A DNA stretch of 39,715 nt from contig MGWP01000047.1 in assembly GCA_001801055.1 (NCBI GenBank), positions 1 to 39,715 of the forward strand, read 5' to 3'. The stretch is from Gallionellales bacterium GWA2_55_18. GTDB lineage: Bacteria; Pseudomonadota; Gammaproteobacteria; Burkholderiales; Gallionellaceae. The translations under genes and the position numbers were made by a program. This document shows positions 20,246 through 29,508 of this stretch, piece after piece (position 1 is the stretch's first letter; the number at the start of each line of letters is the position of its first letter). The notes beneath the pieces are model-generated. The model was not told the DNA's origin and ran no database searches. It worked only from the letters and a program-made list of their open reading frames with translations.

Positions 20246-21447
20246 AGCGTGATCCCCTTCAACTTCGCCACAGTATTCATATCCTTGTCACCGCGACCGG
20301 AAAGGTTCACCAGCAGTACTTTGTCTTTCGACATCGTCGGCGCGATCTTCATCGCATGCGCCAAAGCATGGCTGGATTCCAGCGCGGGGATAATGCCTTC
20401 AAAACGGCACAGCGCATCGAATGCGGCCAGCGCTTCATCGTCGTTGATCGCGACGTATTGCGCGCGCCCCATGTCTTTCAACAGGCAGTGTTCGGGGCCG
20501 ACGCCGGGGTAATCCAATCCGGCGGAGATGGAATGCGTCTCGATGATCTGACCGTTCTCATCCTGTATCAGATAGACCTTGTTGCCGTGCAACACGCCGA
20601 CCTTGGCATTCGCGGTGAGCGGTGCGGCATGTTTCCCGCTGGCGATACCGTGACCGCCCGCTTCCACGCCGATGATCTGTACGTTTTTTTCTTCGATGTA
20701 GGGATAGAACAGTCCAATCGCATTGGAGCCGCCGCCGACGCAGGCAATCACCGCATCCGGTTGCCGACCGATCATCTCCGGCATTTGCAGCTTGGCCTCG
20801 TTGCCGATCACGCATTGAAAATCGCGCACCATCATCGGGTAAGGATGCGGGCCCGCCGCGGTGCCGAAGATGTAAAAGGTGCTTTCGACGTTGGTGACCC
20901 AGTCGCGTATCGCTTCGTTGCACGCATCCTTGAGCGTTTTGGAACCGCTCTCAACAGGAACCACAGTCGCACCCAGCAATTTCATGCGGAACACGTTCGC
21001 TGCCTGACGCTGGATGTCTTCCGCGCCCATATACACCACACACTCCATGCCAAACCGCGCGGCCACCGTCGCGGTTGCCACGCCGTGCATACCCGCACCG
21101 GTCTCGGCGATGACGCGCTTCTTGCCCATGCGCTTGGCCAGCAAGGCCTGCCCGATGGCGTTGTTGATCTTGTGCGCGCCGGTGTGATTCAGGTCTTCGC
21201 GCTTCAGGTAGATTTGTGCGCCGCCCAAGTCGTCCGATAAACGCCTGGCGTGATAGACCGGGCTGGGGCGTCCGACATAGTGTTTCAATTCGTAGGCAAA
21301 CTCGGCTTTGAACTCGGGATCGTCGCGGTAGCGCAGATACTGGCGGCTCAGCTCCGCCACCGCCGGGATCAGTGTCTCGGCCATGTAGGTGCCGCCAAAG
21401 ATGCCGAAGTGGCCGGTGCTATCTGGATAGTTGTAAGTCAATGCCAT
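20242..21447 (-). CDS. trpB: Tryptophan synthase beta chain
   Basis: [20 protein letters not shown] lysine motif, [12 protein letters not shown]. Confidence 0.99.
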   Translation of the reverse strand: MALTYNYPDSTGHFGIFGGTYMAETLIPAVAELSRQYLRYRDDPEFKAEFAYELKHYVGRPSPVYHARRLSDDLGGAQIYLKREDLNHTGAHKINNAIGQALLAKRMGKKRVIAETGAGMHGVATATVAARFGMECVVYMGAEDIQRQAANVFRMKLLGATVVPVESGSKTLKDACNEAIRDWVTNVESTFYIFGTAAGPHPYPMMVRDFQCVIGNEAKLQMPEMIGRQPDAVIACVGGGSNAIGLFYPYIEEKNVQIIGVEAGGHGIASGKHAAPLTANAKVGVLHGNKVYLIQDENGQIIETHSISAGLDYPGVGPEHCLLKDMGRAQYVAINDDEALAAFDALCRFEGIIPALESSHALAHAMKIAPTMSKDKVLLVNLSGRGDKDMNTVAKLKGITL

Positions 21448-22148
21448 TCACCTAAATAAATACCGTTCGCCCTGAGCCTGTCGAAGGGCTTGAGTTGCGT
21501 AGCTGGTGGTTCGACAAGCTCACCACGAACGGTCATCAATTTTTTAACTTCTTTGATAAACGCGGCAATTTTCGCCGCATCCTTGATTCCTTTTGCCGCC
21601 TCTACGCCACTTGAAACATCCACCGCGTAAGGCCGTACATGTTTGATCGCCGCCGCGACATTTGCCGCATCCAGCCCGCCGGACAGAATCACCGGCAGCG
21701 GCAACTTTTCCGGAATCAATGTCCAGTCAAATGCGGTTCCAGTACCGCCCGGAATACCTTCCACATGCGCATCCAGCAGCAAGCCCTTGGCCGTCTGAAA
21801 ATCGGACGCGCATTGTAGCAAATCCACCCCCGCTTTGACGCGGATCGCCTTGAGATAGGGCTTGCCGAATTGCACGCAATACTCCGGGGTTTCGTCGCCA
21901 TGGAATTGCAGCACCTCCAGCGGCACAGCAGCCAAAACCTCGCGCACGAAAGCGGCATCGGCATTCACGAACAAGCCGACAGTAGTGACGAACGGCGGCA
22001 GCACGGCAACCAGTTGCGCGGCCTGCGCGATGCTCACATGGCGCGGGCTGCGCTCATAGAACACCAGCCCGACAGCATCCGTGCCGCTGTTGGCAGCTGC
22101 CAATGCATCTTCCGCGCGGGTGATACCGCAAATTTTTATTCGCGTCAC
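21438..22148 (-). CDS. trpF: Phosphoribosylanthranilate isomerase
   Basis: (V)[48 protein letters not shown] start overlaps truA stop (GTGA); repeat-derived C-terminal tail. Confidence 0.95.
   Translation of the reverse strand: MTRIKICGITRAEDALAAANSGTDAVGLVFYERSPRHVSIAQAAQLVAVLPPFVTTVGLFVNADAAFVREVLAAVPLEVLQFHGDETPEYCVQFGKPYLKAIRVKAGVDLLQCASDFQTAKGLLLDAHVEGIPGGTGTAFDWTLIPEKLPLPVILSGGLDAANVAAAIKHVRPYAVDVSSGVEAAKGIKDAAKIAAFIKEVKKLMTVRGELVEPPATQLKPFDRLRANGIYLGEWH
21463..21532. repeat. CCGTTCGCCCTGAGCCTGTCGAAGGGC...TTCGACAAGCTCACCACGAACGG inverted repeat overlapping the trpF 3' end
   Basis: CCGTTCG/CGAACGG ends; translated VRGELVEP...PFDRLRANG, a repeat peptide common in proteobacterial genomes. 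Confidence 0.9.
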
Positions 22149-22933
22149 AACAGCTCTCCCAATCCACTCTGGTTTTCCATTTGCGGCAATCCCCACTTGG
22201 CTTCGTATTGAATCCGGCGCAAGTATAAGCCATCCGGTGCAAAGGTCGGAGCGGCAAGACCACGTTCGCGGCTGGCCAATACTTCCGCAAGCCATTTCGG
22301 CAGGTATTTCCCCTTGCCCACATACACCAGACAACCGACGATATTGCGCACCATGTGGTGCAGGAACGCATCGGCGCTCACATCGAAAACCAGCATCTCG
22401 CCGTGCCTGCGGATATCCAGACGGTGCAGTTTTTTGACCGGCGATTTGGCCTGGCATTGCGCCGCGCGGAATGCGCTGAAGTCGTGCTCGCCCACCAGAC
22501 ATTGCGCGGCGGCCTGCATCGCCACGACATCCAGCGGCGCGTGAAACCAGCCCACTTTTCCCGCATGTATCGCGCTACGTGTAGTGCGGTTTACCAGCAG
22601 ATAACGGTAGCTGCGCCCATGTGCGGAAAAGCGCGCATGAAATTCGTCCGGCACCGGGTGCGCCCAGCGCACCGCGATGCTGTCCGGCAGCAACGCATTC
22701 GCGCCGCGCACCCACGCGGTCAGCGGGCGTTCAACCCGTGTATCGAAATGCACCACCTGCTCCAGCGCATGCACCCCGGTATCGGTGCGCCCCGCCGCAA
22801 TCACTGAAATTGGCTCACCGGCAATTTGGCTCAGGGCGCGTTGCAGCGCGTCCTGTACGGTATACCCATCCGCCTGGCTCTGCCAGCCGCAATACGGGCG
22901 ACCATCATATTCGAGGCCCAATGCTATCCTCAT
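22145..22933 (-). CDS. truA: tRNA pseudouridine synthase A
   Basis: [39 protein letters not shown] catalytic Asp motif. Confidence 0.97.
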   Translation of the reverse strand: MRIALGLEYDGRPYCGWQSQADGYTVQDALQRALSQIAGEPISVIAAGRTDTGVHALEQVVHFDTRVERPLTAWVRGANALLPDSIAVRWAHPVPDEFHARFSAHGRSYRYLLVNRTTRSAIHAGKVGWFHAPLDVVAMQAAAQCLVGEHDFSAFRAAQCQAKSPVKKLHRLDIRRHGEMLVFDVSADAFLHHMVRNIVGCLVYVGKGKYLPKWLAEVLASRERGLAAPTFAPDGLYLRRIQYEAKWGLPQMENQSGLGELL

Positions 22934-23113
22934 GGTGCTATTCTCATGGTGCTATTCTCATGGCGCAATCCCCCACCAATAATGCATCACCAGCAACAAA
23001 ACGGCTCAATGGCAATTTCATTCTCCAGCTCTCTGTCTTTCCTGTCATCTGTTGCACCATGAGGCTACGCAAGGCATTCTGCCCGAATGGGGTTTCAACC
23101 TAAAAAAGCAGTT

Positions 23114-23243
23114 ATCCACGAAAGTTACGAAAAATACGAAAAAATTCATGAATCTATATAATTTTCAACCACACCCATTGGGTGGTTCACCACATGATGG
23201 TAACCCATTGTTTTATTTCGTGCCTTTCGTGTTTTTCGTGGAT
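23114..23243. repeat. Inverted-repeat element with CACGAA-type heptads
   Basis: atccacgaaagttacgaaaaatacgaaaaa vs reverse complement of ttatttcgtgcctttcgtgtttttcgtggat. Confidence 0.65.
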
Positions 23244-23283
23244 GAATTGCCGTTTTTAGGTTCAATCCTTTCCTCAAAAAGAA

Positions 23284-23312
23284 AACGGCGGCCCAATATT
23301 GAGCCGCCGTTA
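23284..23312 (-). terminator. Rho-independent terminator downstream of fimV
   Basis: Minus strand AACGGCGGC-tcaatattgg-GCCGCCGTT followed by TTCTTTTT. Confidence 0.8.
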
Positions 23313-23358
23313 ACCAATGACTTGGTTGGCGTGGTTTGCCAACTTAGTCAGATGGCTA
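23311..23358 (+). repeat. 48-nt hairpin repeat, copy C (between fimV stop and its terminator)
   Basis: TAACCA A TGACT T GGTTGGC GTGGTTT GCCAACT T AGTCA GA TGGCTA. Confidence 0.9.
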
Positions 23359-23372
23359 TACAAAGCATCAAA

Positions 23373-26084
23373 TTAACCGATTTGATCGAGCAGGGATTGC
23401 GCGGTTTCACGCTGCCCCTCGTCACCCTCGCGCAGAACTTCCTCAAGAATTTCTCGCGCACCGACGGCATCGCCCATTTCCTGATAGGCCTTGGCCAAAT
23501 CGAGTTTTGTCGCAACCTCGTGCCAATGTTCATCTTTGGCATCTGGTGCCGGTTCGCTCGGCATTGCCGTGTCATCCATATTCAGGCTGATATCCGCCAA
23601 GTCGATTTCGGCGGGTTGTACTTTTGGTGCTGGCTTCGCGGCCATATCTGCCACCGGAAAATCCAGCGTAAACTCCATTCCGTCTTCATCAACCGGCGCT
23701 TCCTCTACATGCTCAGCTTCCGGCTGCGCCGCAGGCATGGGCGAATGGGTTGACGTGACATCAAAAACCAAATCGTTCAGATCCGACGATTCCGCTTCGG
23801 CCTGCCCACCGGTTTCCGGTATTGGAGAGTCGGTTGAAGTAATATCAAAATCCATCCCTTCCGGCGCGCTGAGTGATGTACTGTCGGATGATGTTATATC
23901 GAAACCCGTCTCGACCGGCGCAGCCAGCGAAGATTTAGTCGATGTCACATCAAAATCCATGGATTCTTCCTGAACTGCAACCATGTCCTCAGGCGACACA
24001 ATCGCGGTCTTGTCCGCATCGCCCAAATCGAAATCCACATCGGCAGCCAGTGCCTCCTGCGCCGTTGATGTATCGTCCAAAACAAAGTCCGGGCTGAATG
24101 TGCTCATTTGTTTGGCCATGCTACCCACATCTTCATTTGCATCGATCGCGGCTATCTGCATGGTCGCGCTATCCGCATCCTCAATGGTTCCACCGCCATA
24201 CATCGGGTTATTCGGTTCCAGCTTGCGCCCCATTGTGGCGGCCTGCTGCCACGCCTCTTCATCACCGGAGTCCTGCAACTGGCGCGCGATTGCAGAGAAA
24301 GAATTTGTATCTTTGCGGTTGAGGTAAATGCCCAGCAATTTCAGATGGATCCGATGATCGTCCGGCATTCTATGCAAAGCATCCTTCAGTATCTCTTCCG
24401 CCTGCACATCACGCCCGAAATTCAGGAATAAATCCGCCTCGTTAATCGGATCGACATCATCCGGTTTGGCGCCTTCTTCAACTACTGGCGCCGCTGCCAC
24501 GCTGGTAAAATCACCGGTTTCCGGAGATGGTGCAACTGGTGCGGTGATACGCCCGGTCTGCACACCGTCATCCTTGCTGTCGGCAGCAGTGAAGGCGCGT
24601 TTGCGGCGGTTCAACATAAAGCCGATACCACCCAAGCCAAGCAGGATCGCCACCACACCGATGAGATAAAGCGGCTCACCAAGAATCGTATCTACCAGGG
24701 AAGGTTCCGGTGCAACCACTTTAGGTTTCGGCTTTGGAGCTGGTGCCGGTTTGACCGCACTGGCGGCAGCTATTTCGCTGGCTGCAATAACCGGTGAAGC
24801 TGCGGCCACATCGGATGCTGCGCCTGGAGATTTCAACAATGCCGCAGCCTCGGCTTTCAGTTCGGCGAGGCGCTGCATATCCTTGAGGTTCTTTTCCAGC
24901 AATGCGGTACGCGTTTGCTCCTCTTTCAAGGTCTTGGCCTTCGCAATCGCATTTTCCTGCTCGGCATTCTTCCTGTCTTGCGCAGTCTGGGTTTTTCCTG
25001 CCGCACCAGTGTCAGCCTTGTCTCCGGGTGCTTCGCCCTTGGACAATCTCAGCACTTCTCTGGCGGATTCTTTGGCAATTGGCGCCTTATCTGCAACCGA
25101 ACTGGCAATCTTGCCGGTGGCGACTTGCTGTGCATCTTGAGGCTGGCTACTGGTTGTAGCAGCGCTGGCCAGTTTTTGCCGGTAGGCATTCCAGTCTGCC
25201 GTCTGGGCGCGAATCTCCTTTGCCGCATCGGACTGCCCCACACCCATCAACTCACTCTGATCCGGCAAACGCAAAATTTTGCCAGCCCTGATGCGATTCA
25301 TGTTCTTGCCGTCGAATTGATCGGCATTGGCACGATATAACGCGACCAGCATGCGCTCCAGACTTACTTCAGCCGGCTTGTTCTGCGCGGCAATTTTGTT
25401 CAATGTGTCGCCGCTACGAACGATGATATCGCCTGTGGCTATACTCTTTTCCCGTGATTCAGCGGCAGCTCGCTTTGCCGGTGCAACCATTGTCTGTCTT
25501 TCGTCAGGTTGGCTCTCAGCGGCTTCCGGGGCGACCTGCTCTGCGGGCTTGGCTACCATTTTCGGTGGAGCGGATTGCACTGCCGGCGCTACGGTTTGCA
25601 CTTCCGCTTGCTTGGGCTGTTCGACAGCATAACCTGGCGGATCCAGCAGAAAAGTATATTCGCGCAACAGCCTGCCGGATGCCCAGGACAATTCGACCAG
25701 AACGCTTACGAAGGGATCGTTGACCGGTTGCTCGCTGCGTACTTTGAGATATGACTCGCCATTCGCGCGGCTTTCGATCTGGAACTTGAATTTATTGCCG
25801 TAAGGGTATTCCAGCCCAGCGCCCTTATAGGCATCGGGTGAGGCAAGGCGTGCAACCAAGCTGGCTTTGTCGGCCTTGCCGACCGCCACCAATTCGATAT
25901 CGGCTTTCAGCGGTTGACCCAAAGCGGAAGCCACATTTATTCCACCCATGCCAACGGCAGAAACATATGTGGACAGTGTCAAAGCAGCAACGAACCCGAG
26001 CAGCTTCAGTGTAACCAGCGACTTGGCTGTGGTCTTATGACAGCCTAGTCGAATGGCTAGTAGTTTTAACAGTGACTTTCGCAC
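23373..26084 (-). CDS. fimV: FimV/HubP-family protein (LysM, C-terminal TPR-like FimV domain)
   Basis: GGINVASALGQPLKADIELVAV N-terminal FimV motif, LysM-like GDTLNKIA, TM segment, acidic repeats FDITSTDS, C-term LDLAKAYQEMGDAVGAREILEEVLREGDEGQRETAQSLLDQI. Confidence 0.93.
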   Translation of the reverse strand: MRKSLLKLLAIRLGCHKTTAKSLVTLKLLGFVAALTLSTYVSAVGMGGINVASALGQPLKADIELVAVGKADKASLVARLASPDAYKGAGLEYPYGNKFKFQIESRANGESYLKVRSEQPVNDPFVSVLVELSWASGRLLREYTFLLDPPGYAVEQPKQAEVQTVAPAVQSAPPKMVAKPAEQVAPEAAESQPDERQTMVAPAKRAAAESREKSIATGDIIVRSGDTLNKIAAQNKPAEVSLERMLVALYRANADQFDGKNMNRIRAGKILRLPDQSELMGVGQSDAAKEIRAQTADWNAYRQKLASAATTSSQPQDAQQVATGKIASSVADKAPIAKESAREVLRLSKGEAPGDKADTGAAGKTQTAQDRKNAEQENAIAKAKTLKEEQTRTALLEKNLKDMQRLAELKAEAAALLKSPGAASDVAAASPVIAASEIAAASAVKPAPAPKPKPKVVAPEPSLVDTILGEPLYLIGVVAILLGLGGIGFMLNRRKRAFTAADSKDDGVQTGRITAPVAPSPETGDFTSVAAAPVVEEGAKPDDVDPINEADLFLNFGRDVQAEEILKDALHRMPDDHRIHLKLLGIYLNRKDTNSFSAIARQLQDSGDEEAWQQAATMGRKLEPNNPMYGGGTIEDADSATMQIAAIDANEDVGSMAKQMSTFSPDFVLDDTSTAQEALAADVDFDLGDADKTAIVSPEDMVAVQEESMDFDVTSTKSSLAAPVETGFDITSSDSTSLSAPEGMDFDITSTDSPIPETGGQAEAESSDLNDLVFDVTSTHSPMPAAQPEAEHVEEAPVDEDGMEFTLDFPVADMAAKPAPKVQPAEIDLADISLNMDDTAMPSEPAPDAKDEHWHEVATKLDLAKAYQEMGDAVGAREILEEVLREGDEGQRETAQSLLDQIG
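26012..26059 (+). repeat. 48-nt hairpin repeat, copy D (inside the 5' end of fimV)
   Basis: TAACCA G CGACT T GGCTGTG GTCTTAT GACAGCC T AGTCG AA TGGCTA. Confidence 0.9.
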
Positions 26085-26171
26085 GCTATCACCTTATGGT
26101 TGTTTATTTAACAAATAAAATAACATCATGGAGTTATAAGCACAAGCTCATAATATTCTTCGCATTATGTC

Positions 26172-27194
26172 TTAATTAAGGTATTTCGCAATCAAAATTT
26201 CTGCAATCTGTACGCTATTCAATGCCGCGCCCTTGCGTACATTATCGCTTACGACCCACAGATTCAAGCCTAGCGGATGCGAAATATCCTCGCGAATGCG
26301 CCCGACGTAGGCCGCATCATTGCCAGCCGCTTCGATCGGGGTGGGGTAGCCGCCCGGTTCGCGTTTGTCCATCACGATCACGCCCGGAGCCTTTTCCAGC
26401 AAGGCGCGCGCCTCGGCAGCAGTGATCTTTTTACGGGTCTCGATATGCACCGCCTCGGAGTGCCCGTAGAACACTGGCACGCGCACCGCAGTCGCATTCA
26501 CCATGATGCTTTCGTCTTCCATGATCTTGCGGGTTTCCCACACCATTTTCATTTCTTCCTTGGTGTAGCCGTTTTCCATGAATACGTCGATTTGCGGCAG
26601 CACGTTAAAGGCGATGCGTTTCGGGTACACCTCGACTTCAACATCCTGCGAATTGAACAGCGCGCGGGTTTGTGCGGAAAGCTCGTCGATCGCCTCCTTG
26701 CCGGTACCGGACACCGCCTGATAAGTCGCCACATTGATGCGCGCGATGCCCACCGCATCCTTGATCGGCTTGAGCGCCACCACCATCTGGATAGTTGAGC
26801 AATTCGGGTTGGCGATGATGCCGCGATTCTTGTATTGCGCGATGGCATGCGGGTTCACTTCCGGCACCACCAGTGGAATGTCCTTGTCATAACGGAAGTG
26901 CGCGGTGTTGTCGATCACCACGCAACCGGCTGCGGCAGCAAGCGGCGCGTATTTTTCCGACACACTGCCACCTGCCGAGAACAGGCCGATTTGCGCTTTA
27001 GAGAAATCGAAGCCTTCCACGTCGATAACGGTGAGTTCCTTGCCATGAAAAGTCACCGTCGAGCCAGCCGAGCGGCTGGAAGCCAACGGGTAAAGATTGC
27101 ACACCGGAAACTTGCGCTGCTCCAGAATAGCCAGCATCGCCTCGCCCACCGCGCCGGTCGCGCCCAATATGCATACATCGTATTGCTTGGTCAT
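26172..27194 (-). CDS. asd: Aspartate-semialdehyde dehydrogenase
   Basis: CILGATGAVGEAML, NPNCSTIQMV active-site Cys, YQAVSGTGKEAIDEL. Confidence 0.97.
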   Translation of the reverse strand: MTKQYDVCILGATGAVGEAMLAILEQRKFPVCNLYPLASSRSAGSTVTFHGKELTVIDVEGFDFSKAQIGLFSAGGSVSEKYAPLAAAAGCVVIDNTAHFRYDKDIPLVVPEVNPHAIAQYKNRGIIANPNCSTIQMVVALKPIKDAVGIARINVATYQAVSGTGKEAIDELSAQTRALFNSQDVEVEVYPKRIAFNVLPQIDVFMENGYTKEEMKMVWETRKIMEDESIMVNATAVRVPVFYGHSEAVHIETRKKITAAEARALLEKAPGVIVMDKREPGGYPTPIEAAGNDAAYVGRIREDISHPLGLNLWVVSDNVRKGAALNSVQIAEILIAKYLN

Positions 27195-27223
27195 TTATTA
27201 ATCTCCACAACTTAACTTACTTT

Positions 27224-27279
27224 GTAGGGTGCGCTATGCGCACCATTGTCAAAAGGCTGGTGCATGGAATGCACCCTAC
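27224..27279. repeat. Palindrome gtagggtgcgctatgcgcacca..tggtgcatggaatgcaccctac
   Basis: Near-copy of 916-964. Confidence 0.85.
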
Positions 27280-27307
27280 CTTTAGCAGTACGAGCGTAAG
27301 CCCGCCC

Positions 27308-28372
27308 CTACAGACTCTTTACCACCGCATCGCCCATCGCCACCGTGCCGATCTTCTGCATTCCGGCCTCGTAAATATCGCCGGTACGCAGCCCCTGCTG
27401 CAACACCTTGCGCACCGCCGCTTCGATGCGCTGCGCAATGTCTTCGCGCGCAAAAGTGTAGCGCATCATCATCGCTACCGACAGGATAGTCGCCAGCGGA
27501 TTGGCGATGTCCTTGCCCGCGATGTCCGGCGCCGAGCCGTGACACGGCTCATACAGCCCTTTGTTGTTCGCATCCAGCGACGCGGACGGCAACATGCCGA
27601 TCGAGCCGGTCAGCATTGATGCCTCATCGGAAAGAATGTCGCCGAAAATATTGCCGGTCAGGATCACGTCGAACTGCTTGGGTGCGCGCACCAGTTGCAT
27701 CGCCGCATTGTCCACGTACATATGCGACAACTCAACCTGCGGATACTCTTTCGCCACATCCGTCACGATCTCGCGCCAGAACATGCTGGTGTCCAGCACA
27801 TTGGCCTTGTCCACCGAACACATTCTCTTATTTCGTTTCAGCGCGATCTGAAAACCGACATGCGCCACGCGGCGGATTTCTGACTCGCTGTAGTGCATGG
27901 TATCGAAGCCTTGGCGTTCGCCGTTATCCAGCGTGCGGATGCCGCGCGGCTGGCCGAAATAAATGTCGCCGGTCAGTTCGCGCAGGATCATGATATCCAA
28001 ACCAGATACCAACTCCGGCTTCAAGCTGGACGCATTGACCAGCTCGGGGTACACCAGCGCCGGGCGCAGGTTGGCGAATAACCCAAGTCCCTTGCGGATG
28101 CGCAGCAAGCCTTGCTCCGGGCGCAGCGGGCGCGGCAATGCGTCGTATTGATACCCACCCACCGCGCCGAGCAGCACCGCATCGGCTGCCAGCGCCAGCT
28201 TTTCGGTCGCAGGCGGAAACGGATCACCCGCCGCGTCATACCCCGCACCGCCGAGATGCGCATATTCCAGCTCGATCTTTATGCCGTCGCCGCGCAATGC
28301 CTCCAGCACTTTCACCGCCTGCGCGACAATCTCCGGGCCGATGCCGTCACCGGGCAATACTGCGATCTTCAT
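27308..28372 (-). CDS. leuB: 3-isopropylmalate dehydrogenase
   Basis: [49 protein letters not shown]. Confidence 0.98.
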   Translation of the reverse strand: MKIAVLPGDGIGPEIVAQAVKVLEALRGDGIKIELEYAHLGGAGYDAAGDPFPPATEKLALAADAVLLGAVGGYQYDALPRPLRPEQGLLRIRKGLGLFANLRPALVYPELVNASSLKPELVSGLDIMILRELTGDIYFGQPRGIRTLDNGERQGFDTMHYSESEIRRVAHVGFQIALKRNKRMCSVDKANVLDTSMFWREIVTDVAKEYPQVELSHMYVDNAAMQLVRAPKQFDVILTGNIFGDILSDEASMLTGSIGMLPSASLDANNKGLYEPCHGSAPDIAGKDIANPLATILSVAMMMRYTFAREDIAQRIEAAVRKVLQQGLRTGDIYEAGMQKIGTVAMGDAVVKSL

Positions 28373-28418
28373 TATTATTTCCTGTTCGTTAATATCGTCT
28401 TGTTCGTTAAATCACAAA

Positions 28419-28590
28419 TCCCCCCTCCCCCTTCAAGGGGGAGGTTGGGAGGGGGATGGGGATAAAACACGCATCCAGAAAATCACCCCCATCCCCTGAT
28501 GAAACCACTAGCCATTCGACTAGGCCGCTAAAAGACAGCGGCCAAATCGCTGGTTAACCCTAACCCTCCCCTTGAAGGGGAGGGAATGAT
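28419..28590. repeat. Composite palindromic repeat (GC-rich arms flanking hairpin core B) between leuB and leuD
   Basis: Left arm ccccctcccccttcaagggggaggttgggaggggg, right arm taaccctccccttgaaggggaggga (inverted relative to left), core in between. Confidence 0.85.
28509..28556 (-). repeat. 48-nt hairpin repeat, copy B
   Basis: Minus strand: TAACCA G CGATT T GGCCGCT GTCTTTT AGCGGCC T AGTCG AA TGGCTA. Confidence 0.9.
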
Positions 28591-28593
28591 TTT

Positions 28594-29232
28594 TCACGCA
28601 TACAGCCACGGCTGTGCCGCGCGATGCTTCGCCTCAAATGCCGCAATCTCGCCCACATGCTGCAAGGTCAGGCCGATGTCGTCCAGCCCGTTCATCAGGC
28701 AGTGCTTGCGGAATGCCTCCACCTCAAACTTGTACACCGTGCCGTCCGGCGCGGTGATAGTCTGCTGCTCCAGATCAACCTTCAGCTTATAGCCGACGCT
28801 GGCCTCCACCGCCTTGAACAGCGCATCCACTTTTTCTGCATCAAGGCGAATCGGCAGCAGGCCATTCTTGAAGCAGTTATTGAAAAAGATGTCGGCGAAA
28901 CTCGGCGCGATGATGGCGCGGAAACCGTAGTCTTCCAGCGCCCAAGGCGCATGTTCGCGCGAACTACCGCAGCCGAAGTTTTCGCGCGCCAGCAAAACCT
29001 GCGCACCCTGATAACGCGGCTGATTCAGCACAAAATCCGGATTGATTTTCCTCTTGCTGTTGTCCATGCCCGGCTCACCGTGATCCAGATAACGCCATTC
29101 GTCGAACGCATTCGGGCCGAAGCCGGAGCGTTTGATCGACTTCAGGAATTGCTTGGGGATGATCGCATCGGTATCCACGTTGGCGCGATCCAGCGGTACG
29201 ACCAAGCCATCGAGTAAGGTAAATTTCTGCAT
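28594..29232 (-). CDS. leuD: 3-isopropylmalate dehydratase small subunit
   Basis: [51 protein letters not shown]. Confidence 0.98.
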   Translation of the reverse strand: MQKFTLLDGLVVPLDRANVDTDAIIPKQFLKSIKRSGFGPNAFDEWRYLDHGEPGMDNSKRKINPDFVLNQPRYQGAQVLLARENFGCGSSREHAPWALEDYGFRAIIAPSFADIFFNNCFKNGLLPIRLDAEKVDALFKAVEASVGYKLKVDLEQQTITAPDGTVYKFEVEAFRKHCLMNGLDDIGLTLQHVGEIAAFEAKHRAAQPWLYA

Positions 29233-29239
29233 TTATGGT

Positions 29240-29373
29240 GCCTCTAGAAATTCATTTTGCGGGATGAAGCGCAAGGAGTCGCGCAGTGAGTGACGAGGCA
29301 TATCATTCAGATAGACGAGGAGCGAACGAGCACACGACACCGCGATTCGCCCGCAAAATGGATTTATAGAGGC
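29240..29373 (-). mobile_element. 118-bp MITE-like element, copy 2 (core 29248-29365), TIRs extended to 24 bp
   Basis: GCCTCTAGAAATTCATTTTGCGGG / CCCGCAAAATGGATTTATAGAGGC; reverse complement aligns without net length change to 17690-17807. Confidence 0.85.
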
Positions 29374-29378
29374 AGCCA

Positions 29379-29501
29379 TTACTTGGTCGCAGCCTTCTCG
29401 ATCTTCTCGCCGCCCTTTTTAAGATCCTTGCCGATACCTTCCACGGTATTACAACCCGCCAGAAACAACACTGCCAATAGCAAAGAAAATACTTTCATCA
29501 T
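29379..29501 (-). CDS. Entericidin EcnA/B-family small lipoprotein
   Basis: 40-aa MMKVFSLLLAVLFLAGCNTVEGIGKDLKKGGEKIEKAATK with lipobox LAGC and SD ggagg; absent from the ORF track because short. Confidence 0.9.
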   Translation of the reverse strand: MMKVFSLLLAVLFLAGCNTVEGIGKDLKKGGEKIEKAATK

Positions 29502-29508
29502 CGCCTCC

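Noticed and set aside
16878-28556. 48-nt hairpins as integron attC sites
   Set aside because: They lack RYYYAAC/GTTRRRY core motifs, and no integron integrase is present in the window.
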